A stretch of DNA of 64,000 nt from Paenibacillus paeoniae (GTDB taxonomy: Bacteria > Bacillota > Bacilli > Paenibacillales > Paenibacillaceae): positions 1,860,001 to 1,924,000 of the forward strand of contig NZ_QUBQ01000001.1 in assembly GCF_003388735.1 (NCBI RefSeq), given 5' to 3'. The position numbers were made by a program, and so were the translations under genes. The notes under the pieces are model-generated. The model ran no database searches and was not told the origin of the DNA. It saw only the letters and a list, made by a program, of their open reading frames with translations. Positions 40,329 through 49,752 of this stretch are shown here, piece after piece (positions within the stretch are counted from its first letter, which is position 1; each line of letters opens with the position of its first letter).

Positions 40329-41525
40329 TCACTCCATTGGGATGTTATTGATTTGTTTCACAAGCGCTCCGGGTCTACGAATCTGAATGTTCACTTCTGT
40401 GTTCGTCTCGATTTTCTGGAAGGTTTCACTCCAGCTCGATTTGGCAATGGCCCATTGCTTAGGATACTTTCTTCGAAACAGCTTGCTATAGCCCACAATA
40501 TCCGACTTATATTTTTGCTGTATCATATTCAGGGACTTATCGACTTTATCTTTGATCATCTGCTCGAATAAAACCTCCATCTGCATAATTTGCTCCGGCT
40601 TGGAATAATCCAGTTGGCTTGCATTCTGAATCAAATTCCCCTCGCATTCAATAAGCAGATCCATAGTCCACTTGCCGCTGCCATCGATCTTAGGACGAAG
40701 CTTCGATTTGCTCATTGTCAAATGAACAGCGATCGTTTCCTCTTTTGCTACTGTTGCCGTTAGAATAGTGCTAGGTTTGATCTGATTGGTAATCCAGAAG
40801 TAGCCATGCGTCAGCTCGTTGTTCAGACTTCCAATCATTTGACCTTTTTTGAATATGGTCAACCCTTTGAAGTAAGGAACGTTGGCATTGCGCAGATGCT
40901 TCTTCTCGGACATGACGGCGCTGGTCAGAATATACGGCACCGTATACGTCTGCTCCGGTGTCTCCACAATCTGCTCCATTACTTTTTTCAAATCCACGTC
41001 GATGCTGACCTCTGTTTTTGACAGCTCTGTGAGTGCCTCCATCAGATTTTGGTCCAGCCTCGGTATGACGCCCATTACTTCGATAGCCCTACCTTGCGTC
41101 ACGTATATATTCGTTCTCTCCCGTGCGCGTACATAGCGCAGGAAGAAGTCCAGGTCATCGTTGAAGCCGCGCTCCGCCCGTTCCTTCCCGAAAACATACA
41201 CATTGTTATGGCCCCAATATAATCTGCGCGACAGCCTTTCCTGCAAATTGGACATCGCGTCTGCCATAGAAGTGCCCGTAGCGCTGGATACGAGAATATT
41301 GCCGTTTTTATTTTGACTGTCCATCTGCTCCTGTCCGTCTCCCGCTTCATTGCCCCCGGGAGACGGCAAAAAGATTTCAACAGACAGCTTCACTCTATTA
41401 TTTTTCTCCTGATCAATACCCGCTCCCAATATGATGGCGATATCATTGACCTCGATCCGGTCCCAACAGCCCGTTAGTAGAGTGACCGTCGCAATTGCTG
41501 CAATGACACGTATCAGATGGCGCAC
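40329..41525 (-). CDS. Spore germination receptor lipoprotein GerAC-type
   Basis: About 398 residues, Ger(x)C family lipoprotein. The signal peptide ends in LLTGCWDRIEVNDIAIILG, the diagnostic lipobox and post-lipobox sequence. SLNNELTHGYFWI and a C-terminal three-domain layout agree. It is attached to the outer face of the spore inner membrane. The open frame runs upstream into the GerAA gene; the GTG at 41525 behind AGGAG is the probable start, with GTG at 41537 as the alternative. The preceding gene's stop is 8-10 bp away. Confidence 0.9.
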   Translation of the reverse strand: MRHLIRVIAAIATVTLLTGCWDRIEVNDIAIILGAGIDQEKNNRVKLSVEIFLPSPGGNEAGDGQEQMDSQNKNGNILVSSATGTSMADAMSNLQERLSRRLYWGHNNVYVFGKERAERGFNDDLDFFLRYVRARERTNIYVTQGRAIEVMGVIPRLDQNLMEALTELSKTEVSIDVDLKKVMEQIVETPEQTYTVPYILTSAVMSEKKHLRNANVPYFKGLTIFKKGQMIGSLNNELTHGYFWITNQIKPSTILTATVAKEETIAVHLTMSKSKLRPKIDGSGKWTMDLLIECEGNLIQNASQLDYSKPEQIMQMEVLFEQMIKDKVDKSLNMIQQKYKSDIVGYSKLFRRKYPKQWAIAKSSWSETFQKIETNTEVNIQIRRPGALVKQINNIPME

Positions 41526-41533
41526 CCTTATTC

Positions 41534-43036
41534 TCACTCCTGTTTTCGATGCAATTTGGATACGTGCATGCCCGACTTGTTGCGCAAGCCGCCTCCACTG
41601 TTCGTCAGCCTTGGCCGTTTGCGTGGAAGCCAGGCCGGCGGACGCATAATGACGTCCGTCCATTCTCCGACCATCATCGGCGCCATTGGGGACAAATAAG
41701 GCAAGCCGAAGGACCGCAGCGAGCAGAGGTGAATGGTTATGCCGATAATGCCCATGAGAAGTCCAAGCAAGCCGAATATCCCTGCCAGAAACATCATAGG
41801 AAATCGAAGCAGCCTGATGGATATGCCGACAGAATAATGCGGCAGCAGAAATGAAGCGATACCCGTTATCGCAACGACCATAACCATCGGAGAAGATACA
41901 AGTCCGGCAGAGGTCGCAGCTTGGCCAATGACCAGCGCACCCACGATACTAACAGCGGCGCCAACTTGCTTGGGCAGGCGTACCCCGGCTTCCCTTAACG
42001 CCTCGAACATCGTCTCCATCATGAATGCCTCCATAAGCGCGGGGAACGGTATAGCTTCCCTTGACTTGGCGATGCTAAGCAGCAATGCGGAAGGAATCAT
42101 CTCATGATGATACGTCAGCAGAGCCACGTAACCGGAGGGAACAAGCAGCGCAATAAAGAAAAAGGAGTACCGGAGCCAGCGTATCGCCGTCGCGATAAGA
42201 AACCGCTCGTAGTAATCTTCCGGCGATTGCAGCAAGGAGAACAAGCTGACAGGCGCAATAAGGGCCATTGGGGTATTGTCGGTCAATATGACAACGCGGC
42301 CCTCCAGCAGTCCCGCGGCGGCTGCATCCGGCCGCTCCGTGCTCAGCAGCTGCGGAAAAGGTGAATACGGCTGATCCTCGATATATTCTTCAATCGTGCC
42401 GCTTTCCAGCACGCCGTCAATATCGATCATCGCGATTCGATCTTCTACCTCCCGTACCAGCTCCGGTGCCGCAAGCCCTTCGATATAGGCGATCGTAATA
42501 TGCGACTGAGTAATTCGCCCCACTTCAATTCCTTTCATCTTCAGCTTCTGGCTTCTGAGCCTGCGCCGCAGCATGGCGCGGTTATCGATCATGCTTTCCG
42601 TGAAGCCTTCACGCGGACCGCGAATGACAGATTCCGCAGCAGGGTCCTCGATGGCTCGCTTGCGCCACTCTGCCAAGGAAAAGGCATAGCCGCGGTCAAT
42701 GCCATCTACAAGCAGAATAACGCTGCCTGTCGTTATATGATCGATGATCTCTTCCAGGGTAGATATTTCTTCCGAGCATAAGCCTGTAATTTTATACTGG
42801 AATTGCTGTTGAAATGTAGTGTTATCAGGATGGAATCTCCAGCCCGCCATCTCTTGCCGAAGCTCGTCCATTCGGTCTTCATGCGTCAATCCGCTGAAAA
42901 AAACAAACATGCCGGACAATTGCTCGCCGATTCGAAAGTGATACATCGAGGCGTCGCTGCAATCGTTCAAAAAACGCTCAAGCATCTCCTGCGTCTCTTC
43001 GATACGGCTGGCCAGCGGCGTATTGTGGTCATTCAT
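41534..43036 (-). CDS. Spore germination receptor subunit GerAA-type
   Basis: About 500 residues. The cytoplasmic N-terminal domain includes the family marks DGIDRGYAFSLAEWRKR, IRGPREGFTESMIDNRAMLR and VEDRIAMIDIDGVLESGTIE, followed by the membrane half with VIILTDNTPMALIAPVSLFS and about five helices. GerAA-type subunits form the oligomeric ion channel of the receptor. The ATG at 43036 has GGGAG upstream. First gene of the ger operon, in the order A-C-small-B. Probably transcribed in the forespore, though I do not see a sigma-G promoter with certainty. Confidence 0.92.
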   Translation of the reverse strand: MNDHNTPLASRIEETQEMLERFLNDCSDASMYHFRIGEQLSGMFVFFSGLTHEDRMDELRQEMAGWRFHPDNTTFQQQFQYKITGLCSEEISTLEEIIDHITTGSVILLVDGIDRGYAFSLAEWRKRAIEDPAAESVIRGPREGFTESMIDNRAMLRRRLRSQKLKMKGIEVGRITQSHITIAYIEGLAAPELVREVEDRIAMIDIDGVLESGTIEEYIEDQPYSPFPQLLSTERPDAAAAGLLEGRVVILTDNTPMALIAPVSLFSLLQSPEDYYERFLIATAIRWLRYSFFFIALLVPSGYVALLTYHHEMIPSALLLSIAKSREAIPFPALMEAFMMETMFEALREAGVRLPKQVGAAVSIVGALVIGQAATSAGLVSSPMVMVVAITGIASFLLPHYSVGISIRLLRFPMMFLAGIFGLLGLLMGIIGITIHLCSLRSFGLPYLSPMAPMMVGEWTDVIMRPPAWLPRKRPRLTNSGGGLRNKSGMHVSKLHRKQE

Positions 43037-43209
43037 AGACATCTCCCTAGGCTACCGATGAGTTAGACGTGCTTATCGTTTGCCAGTTCTTTCTTTTTTA
43101 TCCGCCCCCCGCCATGGCTGGCATTCCCGCGATAGATCAACGCGTAATCGGAGAACCTAGTAGTGCTCGCCTACGCGGGCCAAAATACGCACAATGGAGG
43201 AATCCGAGT

Positions 43210-43356
43210 ATGGGTCGTCACAAGCAGCGCTCCTCAGCAGGCAAAAACGTGTCGTACGCGATTCGCTCTAGGCAAGCCGAGAATGACGTAGCAGGTACTG
43301 TGGCACAACATCGGAACCAAAAGGGCCATGCACCGAACAATCCATCCACAGGCTAG
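43210..43356 (+). CDS. Small basic 48-aa protein
   Basis: ATG at 43210, 8 nt behind GGAGGA. The product begins MGRHKQRSSAGKNVSYAIRS and is rich in Lys, Arg, His, Asn and Gln, with no hydrophobic core and no Cys. It looks like the short, basic, disordered proteins common in spore formers (SspO/SspP-like in composition), but I cannot place it in a family. It is divergent from the ger operon, which would suit a sporulation role. Confidence 0.45.
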   Translation: MGRHKQRSSAGKNVSYAIRSRQAENDVAGTVAQHRNQKGHAPNNPSTG

Positions 43357-43443
43357 AAATTAAAGGTACTAACTGAGCTATGGGTATCCTTTTACAATAG
43401 CTCTAGTGGCTGGACGCACGGCCTCCATCCTTATGCGAATGAC

Positions 43444-43480
43444 AAAGAGACTGTCAGGCCAAATGCCCGACAGTCTCTTT
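43444..43480. terminator. Bidirectional terminator
   Basis: AAAGAGACTGTC (43444-43455) pairs perfectly with GACAGTCTCTTT (43469-43480). It separates the small plus-strand gene from the minus-strand surface-polysaccharide genes. Confidence 0.8.
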
Positions 43481-43531
43481 CATTGCGCTATTGCTTAGCG
43501 GAACTTAATCCGTCCCTGTTCAATATCCGTC

Positions 43532-45367
43532 CTATTTCCCTTGCAGCCTTGCCACCAGCGTTTCGCTTGGCACTTCAGGCCCGCCATTAATACGCTTCAG
43601 CGCAAAAAGCGATTCGGGATCACCTTTGACGATTTGACTGATGCCCGATTTGGTCGATAAGGTAGCGCGATACCCCATATCTTTCAAAATTTGCTCCGAC
43701 AAATGAGAATAGAAGCCGAACGGATACGTAAATACATTCACCGTATTGCCAAGCTGCTCCTCAACCGACTTCGCCATGCCTCCGATATCGGAATGGAGCG
43801 CTCTCGCGTAATCCGCGGCAGATTCATTAGACATTTGCAGCACACCGCTGCGGACCTTAGGATCATCCGGGTTCGATTCATGCATGTCGAAGCTATGGTT
43901 CTGGATATCGATGACGCCAGAGTCCTGCATAATCTTCGCCTGTTCCCACGTAAAGTGAGGATAGAACTGCTTGCCCGGAAGACGATGCTCATCGCGTCCG
44001 ACGGACCAGCCTATAATCGAGATAGTCGCATTGAGACTCAATTCCTTCAAAACCGGATAGCCATACTCATAATTGCTTAAGTATCCGTCATCGAACGTAA
44101 TGGCGACCGGATTATCCGGAAGTTCCTTCTTCCCATCTACATAGTCAATCAAATCCGTGATCAGCACCGCGTTGAAGCCAGCCGCCTTGATCGCTTCCAT
44201 ATCGCTCCTGAATTTTGCTGGAGGTGTAATAAGCGAGTTCGGCTCGTACGGATCATCATCGATATGATGATAGACGAGAATTGGAATATCGACAGCATCC
44301 TTAGAAGCTGCCGCTGGACGTTCGAATACGGCAGCTGCGTGCTCCGCAACATTATCTTTCGTCGTCAAATGTCCGAAACCGCTTGGCACATATGCATTGT
44401 CGTCCTTGAAGATATAACCAAGCATCATGTTGCCAATTGAATTGCGATAATGCATCGTGTCATAGAAGTATCTAGGATCGCCGCTGATTGGCGTGTAGCC
44501 GGAGAAGTCCCAGAAGTCCGTCACCTCGGCCAGCTTGGTCCAGTATTCCTTCAGATCCTCCATATCATAGCTGAGCAGCTCCTGCTCGGAGGTTGCTCCC
44601 GTAATGAGCCGGAACGTCGCGCCATGCGACTCCGCATAAGCCTTCATTCGCGCAAGCGCCTCAACGTTCTTGTCGAGAGCCGAAGCTTCAAGCTTGCCAA
44701 ACGGCGCGAAGGCCGCCTTGTTCGCTTGCATGTAGGCTTCCAAGTCGTCGACCTTCTCGGCGTCCCGCTTCACTTTATTGTAGACGCCTGTCTCCGGTAT
44801 GAATTGCGAGTATTCGAACGAATCGACCGCCCGCTTGGCATAGCCCTGAAGCTTGTCATAGCCGTAAGAGGGATTGAGCTTCAAATAATCCAGATAAAAT
44901 GAGAATTTAGAATCGCCCGATACCTTGGCATGGAGCGATTGCTTGAAGTCTGTCGCCTTCTCGTTGAAGTGGCTGATTTCCTGCAAGCTCATATGTACGA
45001 CGATATTTTTGGGCTTGTATTCATCCATCAAGTAATAGAGCGTCTTCTCGTAATCATGAAAATCGCCGCCGTACATTAGCATGCTGTAGAAGCTGGCATC
45101 GTCGCCATAGTATTTGTTCAACAGCTCGGGCGAGATCGAGCTTGACTTAGAGCCGCCGATAATATACGAATTATAGCGTTCATGATACTGATCCAGGTAG
45201 CCGATCTTGGCTACGCGCGGATTGTTGACCATATTGTAGGAATGCCACTTCAACACCTTGTCGCCGAAAACGCCGAAAGGGTCAACGACAACATTGAAGC
45301 CTGCCACCACCGCTGCTGCAAGACCCAGCGAAGCGACAAACGCGATCAACCATTTGCGCAAACTCAT
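43532..45367 (-). CDS. SGNH-type (AlgJ/DltD-like) domain fused to a NodB polysaccharide deacetylase
   Basis: 611 residues. After an N-terminal anchor helix (about 7-26) comes an SGNH-like domain of about 300 residues: DPFGVF, IIGGSKSSSISPELL (nucleophile-loop position) and a late YFYDTMHYRNSIGN holding the Asp/His pair. The C-terminal 230 residues are a NodB deacetylase: PILVYHHIDDD, VAITFDDGYLSNY (catalytic and metal Asp), NHSFDMH (metal His) and FTYPFGFYS. It should act outside the membrane on a glycan, moving or removing O-acyl groups and removing N-acetyl groups. It is 10 bp behind an MBOAT gene, the usual partner of such SGNH proteins. Confidence 0.82.
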   Translation of the reverse strand: MSLRKWLIAFVASLGLAAAVVAGFNVVVDPFGVFGDKVLKWHSYNMVNNPRVAKIGYLDQYHERYNSYIIGGSKSSSISPELLNKYYGDDASFYSMLMYGGDFHDYEKTLYYLMDEYKPKNIVVHMSLQEISHFNEKATDFKQSLHAKVSGDSKFSFYLDYLKLNPSYGYDKLQGYAKRAVDSFEYSQFIPETGVYNKVKRDAEKVDDLEAYMQANKAAFAPFGKLEASALDKNVEALARMKAYAESHGATFRLITGATSEQELLSYDMEDLKEYWTKLAEVTDFWDFSGYTPISGDPRYFYDTMHYRNSIGNMMLGYIFKDDNAYVPSGFGHLTTKDNVAEHAAAVFERPAAASKDAVDIPILVYHHIDDDPYEPNSLITPPAKFRSDMEAIKAAGFNAVLITDLIDYVDGKKELPDNPVAITFDDGYLSNYEYGYPVLKELSLNATISIIGWSVGRDEHRLPGKQFYPHFTWEQAKIMQDSGVIDIQNHSFDMHESNPDDPKVRSGVLQMSNESAADYARALHSDIGGMAKSVEEQLGNTVNVFTYPFGFYSHLSEQILKDMGYRATLSTKSGISQIVKGDPESLFALKRINGGPEVPSETLVARLQGK

Positions 45368-45376
45368 TGCGTCACC

Positions 45377-46807
45377 TCAAAATTGGAAATATAAGAAATT
45401 AGATACCGATGTCATCTGAGCCAGCGAGATGCCCAGCAACAGCGCAGCCGCCACCGCGTAGCGAATGTTTGGCTTGAAGTCTTGCGCCATCTGCGTTGAA
45501 TTTTTGCCGAAGAACGAGATGGCCATGCCGACAAACAACAACGCGATTGTATAAGCATTGTAAGCGCCAAAACTTACGATCTTAGTCAGCGCAGCAGACA
45601 TATCCATGCCAGCGAAATCATGCACGCTGAACATCTTGCGAATGACCGTCCACGCCTCGCCCATCGTATCAGACACGAACAGAATTCGAGTTCCGACTAC
45701 TCCTGCGAACGTCAGCGTCCAGGCCAGGAAGAAAGGCAGCTTCCACTTGTTCCGGTACATGAAATGCGCCATACAGACAAATATGCCGTTAATAATGCCC
45801 CACACAATAAATTGCCAGCCTGCGCCATGCCAGAAGCCCGACACGAAGAAGGTCATCATGACAGCGAAGTAAAAGTTGAAGCTCCCGCTCCCCTTGCGGT
45901 AGAAGCTGCGGAAGATATAGTCGGACAGAAACTTCGACAACGTCATATGCCATCTCTGCCAATACTCGCGGAAGTTCCGCGCCTTGTATGGCGAATTGAA
46001 GTTATGCGGCAGCCTAATATTGAATAGCAGCGCAAGTCCCAGCGCCATGTCCGCATAGCCGGATAAATCAAAATAATAGGAGATCGTATAACCGACCGAC
46101 GCCAGCCATGCCGAGAGTGTATCGCCTGCTCCGACATTCGCGTAGAAGGCTGAGGCATAGCTTGTTATGGGATCTGCCAGCATAATCTTTTTGGCACAAC
46201 CGATGGAGAATAGGAATATGCCCAGCATCATATTGGCCGAATTGATGCGCCGCATCGCCTTATCCTGGTATTGCGGGATGACATCGGCATGATGCACGAT
46301 CGGGCCAACGATCAATTGCGGGAAAAACGTAATGAACAATAGGAAATCCACGATTGGCGTTTTCTTGGTCAGTCCTTTATAACAATCGACCAGATAGGCA
46401 ATCAGTTGGAACGTGTAGAACGAAATCCCGAGCGGCAAAATAATTTCCAGCAGCGGGAAGGCTTGTCCGGTCAAATGATTGACATTTTCAATCGCGAAAT
46501 TCGCATATTTGTAGTAACCCAGAAAGGCAACATTAAGCAATAAGCCGATCGTAAGCAGAAGCCGCTTCGACCAATTCGATCTTCTTTTGCCCGCCTTCAC
46601 GATCAGGTTGCCGATCGCAAAGTTAACCAAGATGTCGAGCATGAACAGCACGACAAAATTTCCACTGCCTTGCGCATAGAAGTAGATGGATGCGATAACG
46701 AGCCATAGCTTCGCAACATTCGGCTCCTTCACATACGTCAGCAATCGGTAACCGAGGAAGGTTATCGGCAGAAAAATGAATATAAATGTATAAGTTGAAA
46801 AAATCAA
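45377..46807 (-). CDS. MBOAT O-acyltransferase (AlgI/DltB/PatA-like)
   Basis: 476 residues with about eleven helices. The family marks are PLGISFYTFQLIAYLVDCYK and NFREYWQRWHMTLSKFLSDY, then the catalytic His in SGFWHGAGWQFIVWG. MBOAT proteins pass acyl groups across the membrane for O-acetylation of alginate, cellulose, peptidoglycan or teichoic acid. No glycan synthase lies nearby, so the target is unknown. It starts with TTG at 46807, about 7 nt behind AAGAAGG, and heads a two-gene operon with the SGNH-deacetylase fusion, which is the probable receiver of the acyl group. Confidence 0.9.
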   Translation of the reverse strand: MIFSTYTFIFIFLPITFLGYRLLTYVKEPNVAKLWLVIASIYFYAQGSGNFVVLFMLDILVNFAIGNLIVKAGKRRSNWSKRLLLTIGLLLNVAFLGYYKYANFAIENVNHLTGQAFPLLEIILPLGISFYTFQLIAYLVDCYKGLTKKTPIVDFLLFITFFPQLIVGPIVHHADVIPQYQDKAMRRINSANMMLGIFLFSIGCAKKIMLADPITSYASAFYANVGAGDTLSAWLASVGYTISYYFDLSGYADMALGLALLFNIRLPHNFNSPYKARNFREYWQRWHMTLSKFLSDYIFRSFYRKGSGSFNFYFAVMMTFFVSGFWHGAGWQFIVWGIINGIFVCMAHFMYRNKWKLPFFLAWTLTFAGVVGTRILFVSDTMGEAWTVIRKMFSVHDFAGMDMSAALTKIVSFGAYNAYTIALLFVGMAISFFGKNSTQMAQDFKPNIRYAVAAALLLGISLAQMTSVSNFLYFQF

Positions 46808-46870
46808 CGTGGCAACCTTCTTTCAATAGATGCGTGTCGGTAATCGACTGAAGCGTTCCCTATACTTGCT

Positions 46871-47296
46871 CTACAGCTTTTTGATCATGCGAATATGCGG
46901 TATGCCTTCCTCCATGAACACATCGGAATCCGCGCTATATCCCTGCTTCTCGTAGAATCCTGCAGCTTGAGTCTGAGCATGAAGCTTCGCCTTGGTCAAG
47001 TCGGCCTCCCTCGCCACTTCTTCAAGCTCCGCCATGATCGCAGCACCGATCTTATGCTTGCGGTACGGAGCTAGCACACATATTCGCTCCAGCTTCGCAA
47101 CTCCTTCAACGACCCGTATTCGGCCTGCTCCTGCTGCTTTCCCGTTATACTTAACCAGAACATGAATCGCCTCTTCCTCATGCTCGTCAATCTCAGCCTC
47201 GGGCGACACGCCTTGTTCATTTACGAATACTTCCATACGGATGCGGTAAGCCTCATCTAGCTGTTCTTTCGATTCTACTCTTTCACTTGTAAGCAT
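46871..47296 (-). CDS. GNAT-family N-acetyltransferase (YjcF/ElaA-like)
   Basis: 141 residues. EAYRIRMEVFVNEQGVSPEA is the opening of the YjcF/ElaA type. LERICVLAPYRKHKIGAAIM is the acetyl-CoA loop, followed by LHAQTQAAGFYEKQGYSADS and the end motif EEGIPHIRMIK. Acceptor unknown. Single gene; the downstream MBOAT gene is about 60 bp away and probably separate. Confidence 0.88.
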   Translation of the reverse strand: MLTSERVESKEQLDEAYRIRMEVFVNEQGVSPEAEIDEHEEEAIHVLVKYNGKAAGAGRIRVVEGVAKLERICVLAPYRKHKIGAAIMAELEEVAREADLTKAKLHAQTQAAGFYEKQGYSADSDVFMEEGIPHIRMIKKL

Positions 47297-47402
47297 GGCT
47301 CTCCGCCACTCCCTTCAACATCATCTTATCCATTATAATGCTATCTACCCAAATTGCCAAAATCGTTCAAAAATCGTCGTTTCTCCTCCATGCATTCCTT
47401 GA

Positions 47403-47431
47403 TTGAAGTAAACCCATAATAGACATATAAT
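47403..47431 (+). promoter_or_regulatory. Promoter of the CDF transporter gene
   Basis: TTGAAG (47403-47408), 17-nt spacer, TATAAT (47426-47431), about 48 bp before the start codon. Confidence 0.6.
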
Positions 47432-47478
47432 GTCTTGTGATAGCACTTAAAGTCGGGTTATGGAGGGTCAATCATTTT

Positions 47479-48438
47479 ATGGGCAATTTTTGGACGCTGG
47501 TCAAAAAAGGCAATACATCATCCGCTACAGCAGCAATTGGCAATACCGGGTTAGCCATCATTAAGGCCATCGGAGCGTCCATCAGCGGCAGCGGCACCAT
47601 GTTCGCCTCCGCCATGCATTCCGTCGCGGATGCAGTGAACCAAGGGTTCGTCTTCTTCGGCAGCGTGCTCGCCGAACGACAGCCGACCAAGCGATTCCCG
47701 ACAGGCTTCGGCCGGGTCGTAAATCTCTTCTGTATGATCGCTGTCATCGTGGTAACGATTATGGCATATGAGACCTTCCACAAAGGGCTTAAGCTGATCA
47801 AGCATCCTGAGGAAGCCTCAAGCTTTTGGCTGAACTTTATTATTCTACTCGTTGCTATCATCATTGACGGTTCCATTCTAATCAAAGCGATGAAGGAAAT
47901 CGTCAAGGAAACACGCAGCGGAGCCACAGGCTTAGGCATTCTGCCCTCTGCCATCCGCAATGCGGGCAGAGCTGCGCCGCCAACCCGGCTCGTATTCTAT
48001 GAAGATGTTGTAGCTACGCTGGGCGCCTTATTCGCTCTTGTCGCCATCATACTTGCCGAATATTCCAGCTTCAAGCTGATGGACGGCATTGCCACCATCC
48101 TGATTGCCTGTCTCATGATCGGCGTTGCCTTCAAGGTTGGCTACGACAATATGGTAGGCCTCATTGGCGTAGCGGCACCGAAGGACGTCGAGGAACGCAT
48201 CGGAGCTATCATTTTGGAAAATCCTGACGTTGCGGATATCGGTAAGCTGCGAATTGTCCAAGAAGGACGAAGCTACCATGTGGAAGCCTATGTCGAGCTT
48301 CACAAAGGCTTCTCCCTTGCGGAAGCGACCGAAATCAATCACCGCATACGCGCCAAGCTTCTGGGAGATCCGGATATAGCAGACGTTACACTTGGCATCA
48401 TGGACGACAATGGCGTTATATCCTGGAAGCGCCCATAG
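47479..48438 (+). CDS. Cation diffusion facilitator (CDF) family transporter
   Basis: About 319 residues from the ATG at 47479 (GGAGG upstream). About five to six helices and a C-terminal cytoplasmic domain of some 80 residues. The first metal-site block is MFASAMHSVADAVNQGFVFF (helix 2, with His and Asp); a second is LVFYEDVVATLGALFALVAI (helix 5, with Glu and Asp). CDF proteins export Zn2+, Mn2+, Fe2+ or Co2+ against protons. The metal cannot be fixed from the sequence. Likely its own transcription unit. Confidence 0.88.
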   Translation: MGNFWTLVKKGNTSSATAAIGNTGLAIIKAIGASISGSGTMFASAMHSVADAVNQGFVFFGSVLAERQPTKRFPTGFGRVVNLFCMIAVIVVTIMAYETFHKGLKLIKHPEEASSFWLNFIILLVAIIIDGSILIKAMKEIVKETRSGATGLGILPSAIRNAGRAAPPTRLVFYEDVVATLGALFALVAIILAEYSSFKLMDGIATILIACLMIGVAFKVGYDNMVGLIGVAAPKDVEERIGAIILENPDVADIGKLRIVQEGRSYHVEAYVELHKGFSLAEATEINHRIRAKLLGDPDIADVTLGIMDDNGVISWKRP

Positions 48439-48564
48439 CCCTCTGATTCGCCTTCTTCTCACATTCAGGTCCCTTCCTAACTGTATCCATCCATTGTATG
48501 ATAGGGTTCAGTAACCACTAGATCCTATGTAAGATAATCCCGGAGGAGATGCAACCTGAACCTG

Positions 48565-49752
48565 ATGAAATGGCTGAAGTGGATTCCTCTCCCTGTTCTG
48601 ATCGGCATTGCGGCGGGATCAGCTTCCGCCCTGTTTATCGCTAGCCTGGATAGCGTTACACTGCTGCAGACGAAACACCCATGGCTCTTATGGCTGCTGC
48701 CGCTCGGAGGCGCCGCCGTAAGCCTTATCTATATGAAATTCGGCAATGAGGCCGGACGCGGCACCAATCTGGTATTGGAGCAAGTGCATAGCGGCAGTGG
48801 CCACGTTCCTCTTCGAATGGCTCCGCTTGTCCTGATCGGCACGCTAATGACACATCTTTTCGGAGGCTCGGCAGGACGCGAAGGAACTGCCGTTCAGATG
48901 AGCGGCAGTCTCTCCTCGGCTATCGGCCGCAAGCTTGGTCTCACCGAATCAGAGCGCAGAAGGATGGTCTTATGCGGCATCGGGGCAGGCTTCGGCTCGG
49001 TCTTCGGAACCCCGATTGCCGGTGCCCTCTTCGGACTTGAAGCCAGTGCCCGAGGTTCCATGCGCTATGAAGCGCTGCTGCCGTGTCTGATAGCCAGCTT
49101 TACCGGTCACTGGGTGACGCTTGCATGGGGAATCACGCATAGCCATTATGCAATCGGCGTAATTCCCGAGCTTAGTTGGCTTGCGGTGCTCAAGGTGGCA
49201 GCAGCCGCAATTGCTTTCGGCTTGATCTCTTCTCTGTTCGTCCAGCTTACGGCCGGACTCAAAAGTCTGTTTGCACGCGGCTTCAAACATCCCGTCCTTC
49301 GCAGCTTCGTGGGCGGCACTGTCATTATTGCCCTCGTCTACGGATTAGGGAGCCGCGATTATCTTGGATTAGGCCTTCCTCTTATGGAAGAAGCATTTGC
49401 CGGTGATGGAACTCCGCTTGCGTTCCTATGGAAAACCTTATTCACATCCGTGACGCTCGGGTCCGGCTTTATAGGCGGTGAAGTGACCCCTTTATTCGTT
49501 ATCGGCTCATCGCTCGGCAGCGTATTATCCGCAAGCTTGGCTATGCCGGCCTCGTTCCTTGCCGCATTAGGCCTCGCATCCGTATTCGGCGCAGCCTCCA
49601 AAACTCCCATCGCCTGTACCATTCTCGGTCTAGAGTTATTCGGCATGGAGGGTGCGCTTTATCTATTGCTCGCATGCTTTATTAGTGCCGCTGTATCGGG
49701 CCGCACAGGCATCTACGAAGCAGACGTCCGCGCCTATGCGCCGAAGCGTTGA
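48565..49752 (+). CDS. CLC-type chloride channel / antiporter
   Basis: 395 residues with the CLC fold of repeated helices. The three selectivity segments are GGSAGREGTAVQ (GREGP-type, with the gating Glu), GSVFGTPIAGALFGLE and GSGFIGGEVTPLFVIGSSLG. The gating Glu is present, so a proton-coupled antiporter is possible. Short, without CBS domains, as in YfeO/YvbJ-like members. The best ribosome site, GGAGGAG (48542-48548), is ideally placed for an in-frame CTG at 48556 rather than for the ATG at 48565. The 3' end overlaps the convergent radical SAM gene by 19 bp. Confidence 0.87.
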   Translation: MKWLKWIPLPVLIGIAAGSASALFIASLDSVTLLQTKHPWLLWLLPLGGAAVSLIYMKFGNEAGRGTNLVLEQVHSGSGHVPLRMAPLVLIGTLMTHLFGGSAGREGTAVQMSGSLSSAIGRKLGLTESERRRMVLCGIGAGFGSVFGTPIAGALFGLEASARGSMRYEALLPCLIASFTGHWVTLAWGITHSHYAIGVIPELSWLAVLKVAAAAIAFGLISSLFVQLTAGLKSLFARGFKHPVLRSFVGGTVIIALVYGLGSRDYLGLGLPLMEEAFAGDGTPLAFLWKTLFTSVTLGSGFIGGEVTPLFVIGSSLGSVLSASLAMPASFLAALGLASVFGAASKTPIACTILGLELFGMEGALYLLLACFISAAVSGRTGIYEADVRAYAPKR

